64,000 bases of DNA from Microbulbifer sp. SAOS-129_SWC. GTDB lineage: Bacteria; Pseudomonadota; Gammaproteobacteria; Pseudomonadales; Cellvibrionaceae. The notes under the pieces are model-generated. The model saw only the letters and a list, made by a program, of their open reading frames with translations, did not search any database and was not told the DNA's origin. Every line of letters begins with the position of its first letter. The first letter of the stretch is position 1. This document shows, one piece after another, positions 26,783 to 35,059 of this stretch. Both the position numbers and the translations under genes were made by a program. The stretch covers positions 943,501 through 1,007,500 of the forward strand of contig NZ_CP155567.1 in assembly GCF_039696035.1 (NCBI RefSeq), written 5' to 3'.

Positions 26783-28387
26783 TTATTTTCCCTGGATGAT
26801 CTTCCTGAGCGGCTCCAGTTCATTGGTATAGTGATTCCAGCTTCCAACCGAACTTGTGTAGATTGGTTGGCGAACCTGCGCTGCGCTGGCGGTGGCCGTG
26901 CCCTTGGTTTTATTCGCGTAAAAGTTCAGGCAGTTGTCATCCCAGCTCAACTGGCAGAAGTCCACCAGTTCCCGCGCCTCTTTTTCCGGGTTCCGGGTCA
27001 GTGCTTCGTAGCTGACTTCGTGAATTTGCTCCGGGAAAGTGTCCTTCCAGTGATTCATTAACTTCCGGTAAGCACAATAGTAGCGGCCGAGATCATTCAG
27101 GTCGTAGGAGTAAGGGTGGGCATTCTTGAACAGGGTTTTATAGATCGCGTAACAGGAATCCATCGGATCGCGCTGCACATGCACGATCTTTGCTTTCGGC
27201 AATGCCAGCAGGATGGCACCGATATGCAGGTAGTTACTGGGGTTTTTATCGATGATGGTTTTCGCGTTCTTTATTTTTGCCCGGTTTGCCAGCTTTTCCT
27301 GGTACTGCCTGCCCAATTCTGCAAAATTGATGCGCAGGCTGTTTTTTATCGCCTCGATCTGGTTGCCCGGGGCGCCCGTGGCATTGCGAGACGCCTGAAA
27401 GGCTGCGCGGTAAAAGAGTTGTGCAAAAGTATCGGGTTCGCCAGCTGAGTCTACGCTGTCTATGGCGGACAGGATCCTGTCTACCAGTGTCGATCCGGTT
27501 CTGGGCATGCCGAGAATAAAAATTATACCCTGCCCCTGATCTTCTTCCCGTGAAACTTTGCGGGTTGAATGCTCTGTGAACGTATTTGCGATGGTATCGA
27601 TTGCTGCAAGGTCAGGTTCGACAGAGTAGTTGATGCTCTGCTTTTTCAGTTCGGCACCACGCTTTAGTGCGGAGAAACTCTCCCTGTAGTGCTTGATATC
27701 CTCCAGCTCTTTGGCGAGCGCATAATTAATATGTATTTTTCCTTCATTGCTGACATCTGCCGCTTGTGCCAGCGCCGTTAGCTGAGCAATGTGGTTGTTG
27801 TCTTCCGTCTGCTTGCGCAGGCCGGAGCGCAGCGTGTAAACCGGGTAAAAGTGTGCGGATAGACCGATTACTTTCTCGTAAAGCTTTTCGGCGCTCTGCA
27901 GGTTGCCCATAGAGCGGTTTGCCGCGGCGGCGTTGAAGAGAAGGTCGGGATCGCTGTCGTTGGAATTGAGCGCCAGGTTGAAAGCGTCGAGCGATTTCTT
28001 GTGCTCTTCACAGATGGCAAACAGATAACCGGCTCTGGCAATGAGCTTCCAGTCTTTTACCGCGGCAAAATCATCAGTTGTGATCGAGCTTGCAGCGGCG
28101 GCCGGATCGCCGGTTTTTACCAGGTTGCTGGCTTTATGGATCTGCAGGGCGAGCGTGGCGTCCGCGTCGCCAGAAAAGTGTTGTTCGGCATCTTCAAGGG
28201 TATGAATCGCCTGCTCCAGATTGCCTTCGGCCGCGTGGGTATCAGCCAGCAGATGCCACGAATTTCTATGTTTGCTGTCGGCTGACAAGCCGCTTTGCAG
28301 GAGCCGGCGAGCCGTTTGCGGCTGCGACTGGGAAAGCGCAATGCGGGCTTGCTGATAATATGATTCTGCGCTGTGTTTCTCTGTCAT
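26783..28387 (-). CDS. TPR-repeat sulfotransferase family protein (2)
   Basis: A 534-residue protein with TPR helices up to about residue 250 and a sulfotransferase domain thereafter. The PAPS loop is IIFILGMPRTGSTLVDR (about 288-304), followed by DKNPSNYLHIG and an intact 3'-phosphate motif VQRDPMDSCYAIY. ATG at 28387 gives MTEKHSAESYYQQAR; the ribosome site is weak and the longer upstream frame has no family resemblance. It lies last in the minus-strand series of receptors, separated from receptor 2 by a terminator at 28483-28510. Codon and base composition are visibly more AT-rich than in the receptors. Confidence 0.87.
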   Translation of the reverse strand: MTEKHSAESYYQQARIALSQSQPQTARRLLQSGLSADSKHRNSWHLLADTHAAEGNLEQAIHTLEDAEQHFSGDADATLALQIHKASNLVKTGDPAAAASSITTDDFAAVKDWKLIARAGYLFAICEEHKKSLDAFNLALNSNDSDPDLLFNAAAANRSMGNLQSAEKLYEKVIGLSAHFYPVYTLRSGLRKQTEDNNHIAQLTALAQAADVSNEGKIHINYALAKELEDIKHYRESFSALKRGAELKKQSINYSVEPDLAAIDTIANTFTEHSTRKVSREEDQGQGIIFILGMPRTGSTLVDRILSAIDSVDSAGEPDTFAQLFYRAAFQASRNATGAPGNQIEAIKNSLRINFAELGRQYQEKLANRAKIKNAKTIIDKNPSNYLHIGAILLALPKAKIVHVQRDPMDSCYAIYKTLFKNAHPYSYDLNDLGRYYCAYRKLMNHWKDTFPEQIHEVSYEALTRNPEKEARELVDFCQLSWDDNCLNFYANKTKGTATASAAQVRQPIYTSSVGSWNHYTNELEPLRKIIQGK

Positions 28388-28482
28388 TGTGTTACTGCTG
28401 ATGGCTGGTCGGGCGGGAATGCAATAGTAGCTGAAGTTTACTCGAGTTTCAGTGTGCCATAGCCGGGCGGCAGGCATAAAAA

Positions 28483-28510
28483 AAGCGCGGCGGATTGCTC
28501 CGCCGCGCTT
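28483..28510 (-). terminator. Rho-independent terminator after TonB-dependent receptor 2
   Basis: AAGCGCGGCGGA at 28483-28494 pairs perfectly with TCCGCCGCGCTT at 28499-28510. Read on the minus strand the stem is followed by seven T residues. It lies 25 bases after the receptor stop codon. Confidence 0.92.
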
Positions 28511-28534
28511 CTCACTGTAATCAACTAATCGAGA

Positions 28535-31405
28535 TTAGAAGTCTACAGTAACACCCATGAAGGCGTAACGACCCAGAGCGTCGTAGGTGCCCGGGAAGGT
28601 GTTGCCGTTACCGTAGATGCTGGGGCCAGCATCGGAGGTCAGCGGCGGCTCTTTGTCAAACACGTTGTTGACACCACCACGTACGGTGACGTGATCGGTC
28701 GCGGCCCAGGAGGTAGACAGGTCGATGTAGTTCACTGCATCGAAGTCAGCCTGGTTGCTGCCGATATCTTCCGCGGCACCGATGTAGCGCCAGGAACCTA
28801 CTACGTCCAGACCTACGATCGGAGTGGCCCAGTTGGCGCGCAGAGTGCTCACGTACTCCGGAGTCGGGGAGCCACAGGCTTTGTCCCACTTGCCTACGCA
28901 GTCCTGGATCTCTGCACCCGGAACTTCCTGCTGCTCCCACTTGGTGAGGTAGGTGGCAATGTAGTTCAGGTCAACAGAACCCGCAGCACCGATATCGAAG
29001 CCGTAGTTGGCGTTGATATCTACACCGGCAGTCTCGAAGTAGCCGATGTTGGTGTTGAGGGACTCGACGTAGCCGTTGCCGATCCACAGGTTGCCGCCGG
29101 CATTGCGGTGGATCTTGCTACATACTGCGTCTTGGCCGCTCGCCATACACTGGCTGAGGATGGTGTTCGGATCAACGGCTTCGATAGCATCGGTAACATC
29201 GATATCGAAGTAGTCGACACTCAGGGTCAGCCCTTCAACATAGCTCGGGGAGTACACGAAACCTGCGGAATAGGTCTTGGACTGTTCCGGAGTCAGGTTC
29301 GGGTTGCCGCCCTGCTGGTAGTTGTACTGACCGGCCGGGTTGTTGGAGATGTTGCCGTACTGCGCGGCGGTAACACCAGTCAGTTCACACTCCGCCAAGG
29401 TCGCGCTCGGGTTGGCGCCACCACACGGATCTTCGTCCATGTCGAACAGGTTCAGGCCCTGGCCGGCGAACAGCTCACGGATGTTGGCGTGGCGAACCGC
29501 AGACTGGTAGCTGGCGCGCAGCTTCAGGTCGGCGATCGGGGACCAGTCGACACCCACTTTGTAAGTGTTGGTGTTGATGTCGGTGGAGTAGTCGGAGTAG
29601 CGGTAGGCCATCTCCAGACCCAGGTACTCTGCGCCCGGCTTGCCGGAAATCAGCGGTGCGTTGATCTCGGTGAAGGCTTCGCGAACGCTCAGGGAACCGG
29701 CAACCGGCTTGGTTGCGCCACCCTGGCCAGCGCCGTCGCCGGACTGGTAGCCGTTGTCGGGGCTGAAGTTCAGCGCTTCGCGACGGCTCTCCATGCCGAA
29801 TACAACGGAGATGCCGCTGTCGGCAGTCGGCAGTTTAACGCCGTAGTCGCCCAGGTTACCGGTTACGTAGCCGGAGTAGATTTCCTGCTCGGTGGTACCG
29901 CGGGAGTACAGCGGCAGGATCAGGTAGTCCAGTGCTTCCTGGGTGACGCCGCCTTCCTGGAAGATATTCCACGGCTTACACAGCGGATCGGAGCCATCCA
30001 GAACGGACTGACACACCGGCTTGCCGGTATCCGGATCGGTCTTCACATTCAGGGCGCGGCCGATACGGGTCTTGGACATATCGTTGAGATAGGTCTCCTG
30101 CATCGCTACTTCCGCGTACTGGGCGTAGGCGTCGTAGGACCAGGTGTCATTGATGTCGCCCTTCAGGCCGAATACGCCGCGGAAGGTGGTGTGGCGCAGG
30201 TCGTCCTGGCGCGGACCGCCCTCGACGTTACGGCGGCCGATGTAGTAAGGCGCGCTTTCGCTGTCGGACAGGCCGGAGCAGATCAGGTCGTGTTGCTGGG
30301 CGGACAGCAGCGGGTTGTCACAGTTGATGGTGCTGGTGGCGAAGAAGTTGCCGGACGGGGCAATCTGCGCAACGGTGCGGTCATCAGCGTAAGACAGCTG
30401 GGTGTAAGCGGTGACGTTGTCGTTGATGTCGTAGTGACCGAAAACGCCCATGGTCCAGCGCTCGTCCGGGCGCTGGAAGTAGTTCAGCGGGCCATAGTTG
30501 TAGTAGTGGCCGTCCCAGTTTACGAACTGGTTGCCGGATACATTGTAGTAGTGGCCGTCAAAGTCGGAGACAAAGCCGTCGGGCAGGGTGGCGGAGCCGC
30601 CGCAGGAGAAGCCATCCGGAGCGCCGTCCAGCGAGCAGCTGCTGTAGTCGCGGTCGGACTGCAGTACCGGGTCGATCTTGCGGTAGTTGGCGTAGCCGGT
30701 CACGTTGCCGCGGCCGCCGTCCAGGTTCGCACCCATGATCATGGAGAAGTCGTTGGTGTCACCGTCGGTGACGCTGCCATCGGCAGTTTCAAAGCCGCTG
30801 CCTTTTACGACATCCTGGATTTTGCTGTTGTCATTGGTGTGCTGGTAGGCGCTGGTCTGGGACTCAAAGCGCACGCCTTCGAAGTCGTCCTTCATGATGA
30901 AGTTGACAACACCGGCGATGGCGTCAGAACCGTAGGTCGCAGAGGAACCACCAGTCAGAACTTCTACACGCTCAACCAGTCCGGCCGGGATCTGGTTCAG
31001 GTCGGCACCGGAGCCTCCCTGCAGCGGAGAGCCGGCGGGCATACGGCGGCCGTCGATCAGTACCAGGGTGCGCTGGGAACCCAGGCCACGCAGGTCGACA
31101 GTGGCGGTACCGGTTGAGCCGTTGGCCATGCCAGCGGTCTGGGTGGCAGCTACCTGCGGCAGCTTGTTGATCATGTCTTCGACGCGGACAACACCGGTAG
31201 CTTTCATGTCTGCAGAGCTAACGGATGCCACCGGGCTGACGCTGGTTTCGTTAGCGTCACGCTGAATGCGGGAGCCGGTAACGACAACTTCTTCGACCAT
31301 GGTCGCGTCTTGTTGTGCGAAGGCGGGCATGGAGGGAACCAGTACTGCGGCTGCGGTCAGGCTCATGGCCCCCTTCACAGCTACGGACAGAAGGTTCTTT
31401 TTCAT
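28535..31405 (-). CDS. TonB-dependent outer membrane receptor 2
   Basis: A 956-residue receptor. It has a signal peptide to about residue 30 (SMPAFAQQ), VEEVVVTGSRIQRD as the TonB-box region, and a plug with VDLRGLGSQRTLVLIDGRRMPAGSP and VEVLTGGSSATYGSDAIAGVVNF. The long barrel contains several Cys pairs in extracellular loops (for example SCSLDGAPDGFSCGG) and ends GVTVDF. GAGAGGA precedes the ATG. The plug signature places it in the same subfamily as receptors 1 and 3, and it has no STN domain. It is the third of three receptors reading the same way after the sigma/FecR pair. Confidence 0.93.
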   Translation of the reverse strand: MKKNLLSVAVKGAMSLTAAAVLVPSMPAFAQQDATMVEEVVVTGSRIQRDANETSVSPVASVSSADMKATGVVRVEDMINKLPQVAATQTAGMANGSTGTATVDLRGLGSQRTLVLIDGRRMPAGSPLQGGSGADLNQIPAGLVERVEVLTGGSSATYGSDAIAGVVNFIMKDDFEGVRFESQTSAYQHTNDNSKIQDVVKGSGFETADGSVTDGDTNDFSMIMGANLDGGRGNVTGYANYRKIDPVLQSDRDYSSCSLDGAPDGFSCGGSATLPDGFVSDFDGHYYNVSGNQFVNWDGHYYNYGPLNYFQRPDERWTMGVFGHYDINDNVTAYTQLSYADDRTVAQIAPSGNFFATSTINCDNPLLSAQQHDLICSGLSDSESAPYYIGRRNVEGGPRQDDLRHTTFRGVFGLKGDINDTWSYDAYAQYAEVAMQETYLNDMSKTRIGRALNVKTDPDTGKPVCQSVLDGSDPLCKPWNIFQEGGVTQEALDYLILPLYSRGTTEQEIYSGYVTGNLGDYGVKLPTADSGISVVFGMESRREALNFSPDNGYQSGDGAGQGGATKPVAGSLSVREAFTEINAPLISGKPGAEYLGLEMAYRYSDYSTDINTNTYKVGVDWSPIADLKLRASYQSAVRHANIRELFAGQGLNLFDMDEDPCGGANPSATLAECELTGVTAAQYGNISNNPAGQYNYQQGGNPNLTPEQSKTYSAGFVYSPSYVEGLTLSVDYFDIDVTDAIEAVDPNTILSQCMASGQDAVCSKIHRNAGGNLWIGNGYVESLNTNIGYFETAGVDINANYGFDIGAAGSVDLNYIATYLTKWEQQEVPGAEIQDCVGKWDKACGSPTPEYVSTLRANWATPIVGLDVVGSWRYIGAAEDIGSNQADFDAVNYIDLSTSWAATDHVTVRGGVNNVFDKEPPLTSDAGPSIYGNGNTFPGTYDALGRYAFMGVTVDF

Positions 31406-31980
31406 TGTAAATCCTCTCTTGATCGTTGGATTTATAGTGTTTTGCCTCTAAGGGCGATATGTGGAAGCAGCTACCCCCAAGCGGCTACTTCCGTCCCAAC
31501 ACAGCTATAAACGGTTGGTACGACGGTCCCCTCAAGAAAAAATCACTTTTTTTAATAAAAAGACCCAATGACAGCTTTGGGAGCATGGAATGATGCGCGA
31601 TAAATGGGGGGTTGATGTTGTCCGTGGAGGCTTATTAAGTGGTACAAAAAACCACCAAAAATCGAAATTGAGTGTCTTTTTGCCGCCTATTGTGCAAATT
31701 AGCGATTTATGTGTTGTGTGAAATTCGATCAGTGGAGATTTTTGTTGCCTCTTGCCTGGGGTTGCTCCTGAGGAGCTGAGGATTGCGTTCGGCGACTCGA
31801 CGCGCGTGGCGGATCAGACGGCTCGGCGCGGATATGAACCACCTCGTGAGTTCTGTCGCCGGAGCGGCCGGACCATGCGCAAACCGCTTGAGCGCCAACA
31901 CGATTGCGTAAGTACTGGATTATTAACAGTCGGTCAGAAAAGGGGTGGATTGGGTAGCGGGGCAGGGAATACCGCGGGCG
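31406..31980. other. Intergenic region upstream of TonB-dependent receptor 2
   Basis: About 575 non-coding bases. The half next to the receptor (31406-31740) is AT-rich and contains GTGGT at 31639-31643 inverted to ACCAC at 31651-31655, a possible operator. The rest is GC-rich with no recognisable gene; short frames there lack start signals. It should carry the receptor 2 promoter, implying expression independent of receptor 3. Confidence 0.45.
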
Positions 31981-31987
31981 GGAAAGA

Positions 31988-32018
31988 CCCAGCCCCGCCC
32001 GATGCGGGCGGGGCTGGG
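31988..32018 (-). terminator. Terminator after TonB-dependent receptor 3
   Basis: CCCAGCCCCGCCC at 31988-32000 pairs perfectly with GGGCGGGGCTGGG at 32006-32018. On the minus strand the stem is followed by GTCTTTCCC, a weak T-run. It ends 11 bases from the receptor stop codon. Confidence 0.75.
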
Positions 32019-32029
32019 TGGGGCTTTGC

Positions 32030-34816
32030 TCAGAAGGAGAAGCTCACGGTGCCGTAGAAGAAGCGGCCCAGGGTGTCATACGTGATCGGGATAGTGTTCA
32101 TGTCGTCGTAGTTGGTGACATAGGGTGGTTGCTGGTTCCAGGCGTTGCGGATACCGCCGGACACTGTCATGTTCTCCCAGCAGAAGTAGCTGGCGTGTAG
32201 GTCCATATACCAGGTGCTGTCCGCATGGGTGGCGAGGTCGTTGTCACCGGGGTTGATGTCATCGACCGGACCAATCCAGCGCAGGATGGTGCCGGCGCTC
32301 CAGTTGTCAGCCTTATAGTCTGCGCCTATATAGCCTTTCCACTCGGGGAAGCCGGTGATGGCCGTGGTTACCGGGTCCGCACCGTAGAAGCCGGCGAGAT
32401 CAATCTCCGGCTCCTCGTTGCTGGCCCGGAACTTGTATTCATCCAGCCAGGTGGCCTTCGCATCGACACTCACCGTGCCTTGCCAGACATCCATGCTGTA
32501 ATTCAGGCCCAGGTCCACACCCGAGGTCTTGAACGTCGAGATGTTCTGGCTGGTCAGCAGTTGACCGGCAACCGTGCCATCCGCCTGGCGCCGGGGGCTG
32601 GTTCTGGATGGCGTGGCGCCGATCGCGTTCGCCCCGGTAATCAGCGCACAGTTCGGGCTGGAGAAGTTGGCGCTCTCGTAACAGGAAGACACCAGCGTAT
32701 TGGTGGTAAAGGTGCCGATGGCGTCGTCCACTTCGATATTGTAGTAGTCGAAAGTGGCGCTCAGGTCTTCCACGAACGTCGGCGTCCACACGATACCGAT
32801 GGTCCAGCTGGTCGACTGCTCCGCCTTCAGGTCGGGGTTGCCGCCGAACAGGCCGGTGGCCTGAGCAGACGCCAGGGCGCTGTTGGTCGGGTTCACGCCG
32901 TCAGCCTGACAGTTAGCCCTGATATTCGCGTTGGAACTGCCCGTCCAGTTGTAGCAGGGGTCGGAATAACTCTCCGCTGACAGCTGTTGCGGGGAAAAGA
33001 GGTCGTCGATACCCGGTGCGCGGAAGCCCTGCGACCAGGTGCCGCGGAAGCGCACTTGTTCTATCGGGGCGTAGTCGAGTACCGCGGCCCAGGTGGTGTC
33101 GCTGCCGATGGTGTCATAGTCGGAATAGCGGAACGAAGCCTCGGCCGCGAGGGTATCCGCCCAGGATTCGCCTTCCATGAACGGCAGGCGCACTTCGCCA
33201 TAGAATTCGTCGACGTTGTAGCTGCCGCCCCAGGAGTTGCCGGTGACGAAGTAAATCTGCCCGAGTTCAGCGGCACCGTCGGCGGTGACTTCGGCGGATT
33301 CGGAGCGGAATTCATAACCCGCGGCCCACTTGAAGGGTTCGCTGGTCATGGCGTAGCCACCGAAATCGCCACTCATGTTGGCCTGTACTTCGCGCAGCGT
33401 CGATTTTTCCACCGGTGAATTGGTGACGGTGGCGTAATCAATCTGTGCCTGGTTCAGGGTGCCGTTCTGGAAGGGATTCCACAGTCCCGGGCATTCCGCG
33501 TCGTCCGCGCAGGGGGTCGAGGTGGGGTTGCCATTGCTGTCGACGGCGCCGAGCAGGGTGTCAAAACGGGGCTGGTTGGCGCGGCCCTTTTCAATCTGTG
33601 GATCCACCCAGCGCGCGTAGTTATAGGAGACATCCCAGGTCCAGCCATTGCACCACTCGCCCTTGAGGCCCGCTACCCCGCGCCAGGTATTCACATCCTG
33701 GAAAAAGGCGCGGCCGCCGGTTTCGGTGATACGCCGGCCAATGGAAACATCTTCACCCACCGGGTTATAGGGCTGGTTGGCAGGAATCGTCGGTCCCCAG
33801 AAGGTCCCTTCCGGTGCCAGCAACTGGTCGGAGCGGCGATTGGCGAAAGTCAGTTCGCCAAAAGCGTCGAGCGTGGTGACGTCCTTGAAGTCGGCGATCT
33901 GGTAATCGCCGTAGCCGTACATGGTAAACACTTCCTGTGGGGTAATCAGGTAGCTCGCCGCGGCGTAGTTATAGGAGTCGGTCGACGCATCGTAGATTCT
34001 GACCTGTCCGGTATCCGGGTCGACGATCCAGTTGTTTGCGCCATTGTCGAAATCGGGCCGGGTGAAGCGCGCCGGTGATGTGGTGGGGCTGCCGCCACAG
34101 AGCACCGAGTCGCCGCTTTCATACAGGGGGCACTCGGAAAAGCGCCGCTCCGACTGGAATACGTCGGTGCGCTTGCTGTACTCGGCGTTGACCACCACGT
34201 GGCCGTTGTCATTGCCGGTGCCCAGCGTCATGCTGGCACTGTATTCCTGGCCATCGTTATGGGTGGAAGTACCCGCGTAAAAGTTGACCTCGGCGCCCTC
34301 GAAGTCTTTCTTGGTGATGATATTGATCACGCCCGCGATCGCGTCGGAACCATAAATGGTCGAGGCGCCATCGCGCAGGACTTCGACACGCTCGATGATC
34401 GAGGTGGGGATGGTGTTCAGGTCGACCGTGCCGGTCGTGGTGCCCGCGGACACCATGCGGCGACCGTCAACCAGCACCAGCGTGCGTGAGGCACCCAGGC
34501 CGCGCAGGGATACAGTGGCCAGACCCGGGTTGCCGTTGTTCACTGAAGAGCCGAGCTGGCCACCGGTCACGGATGGAATTTCCTGCAGGAAATTCTCCAG
34601 GGTGGTATTACCCGATTTCTCGAGTGCGGCGGCATCAAATACGCTGATTGGCGTAGCACTGGTCGCGTCGGTGGTGCGCTGGATTCGCGAACCGGTGACA
34701 ACCACCTCTTCAACCTGTTGTGATTGCTGAGCAAAAGACACAGTAGCGAAACTGGTGGAAATGGCTGCGGTCGCAATTGCGCTCTTGATTGCCCGGGAAA
34801 GACGGGATCTGTCCAT
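32030..34816 (-). CDS. TonB-dependent outer membrane receptor 3
   Basis: A 928-residue receptor with signal peptide (cleavage near residue 29, TVSFAQQ), VEEVVVTGSRIQR, and a plug with VSLRGLGASRTLVLVDGRRM and VEVLRDGASTIYGSDAIAGVINI. Its barrel includes Cys-containing loops (SECPLYESGDSVLCGG and CADDAECPGL) and ends YGTVSFSF. AGGAGAGG precedes the ATG. It follows receptor 4 at 243 bases and has its own terminator, so it may be expressed both from the upstream signalling operon and from its own promoter. Substrate unknown. Confidence 0.93.
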   Translation of the reverse strand: MDRSRLSRAIKSAIATAAISTSFATVSFAQQSQQVEEVVVTGSRIQRTTDATSATPISVFDAAALEKSGNTTLENFLQEIPSVTGGQLGSSVNNGNPGLATVSLRGLGASRTLVLVDGRRMVSAGTTTGTVDLNTIPTSIIERVEVLRDGASTIYGSDAIAGVINIITKKDFEGAEVNFYAGTSTHNDGQEYSASMTLGTGNDNGHVVVNAEYSKRTDVFQSERRFSECPLYESGDSVLCGGSPTTSPARFTRPDFDNGANNWIVDPDTGQVRIYDASTDSYNYAAASYLITPQEVFTMYGYGDYQIADFKDVTTLDAFGELTFANRRSDQLLAPEGTFWGPTIPANQPYNPVGEDVSIGRRITETGGRAFFQDVNTWRGVAGLKGEWCNGWTWDVSYNYARWVDPQIEKGRANQPRFDTLLGAVDSNGNPTSTPCADDAECPGLWNPFQNGTLNQAQIDYATVTNSPVEKSTLREVQANMSGDFGGYAMTSEPFKWAAGYEFRSESAEVTADGAAELGQIYFVTGNSWGGSYNVDEFYGEVRLPFMEGESWADTLAAEASFRYSDYDTIGSDTTWAAVLDYAPIEQVRFRGTWSQGFRAPGIDDLFSPQQLSAESYSDPCYNWTGSSNANIRANCQADGVNPTNSALASAQATGLFGGNPDLKAEQSTSWTIGIVWTPTFVEDLSATFDYYNIEVDDAIGTFTTNTLVSSCYESANFSSPNCALITGANAIGATPSRTSPRRQADGTVAGQLLTSQNISTFKTSGVDLGLNYSMDVWQGTVSVDAKATWLDEYKFRASNEEPEIDLAGFYGADPVTTAITGFPEWKGYIGADYKADNWSAGTILRWIGPVDDINPGDNDLATHADSTWYMDLHASYFCWENMTVSGGIRNAWNQQPPYVTNYDDMNTIPITYDTLGRFFYGTVSFSF

Positions 34817-35059
34817 GGTATACCTCTCCTGATACCGGTTCTTAGTGCCGAATTCGGCAGTGCCCTCCCTGACAACTGCAAACTACTATCAATAGAGGCT
34901 TGCTAGAACACTAGAACATTTTTTTCGCGGGGGGAGTTTCGTTCGAACAAAGACACGCCTTTGGCGCCTATTGCTGACTATTTTGGTGTCAATAAATTTT
35001 TTTCTGACAAGAGCCCGGTCGGGGTGGAAAGGTCCGCATCCGGGTGGGGAATCGCAGCG

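Noticed and set aside
28691..31117. An 808-codon plus-strand frame
   Set aside because: Antisense of TonB-dependent receptor 2, with Val/Gly/Ala-rich text and no signal or domain.
31707..32057. Short frames between TonB receptors 2 and 3
   Set aside because: No start signals, no similarity, and they overlap a terminator hairpin.
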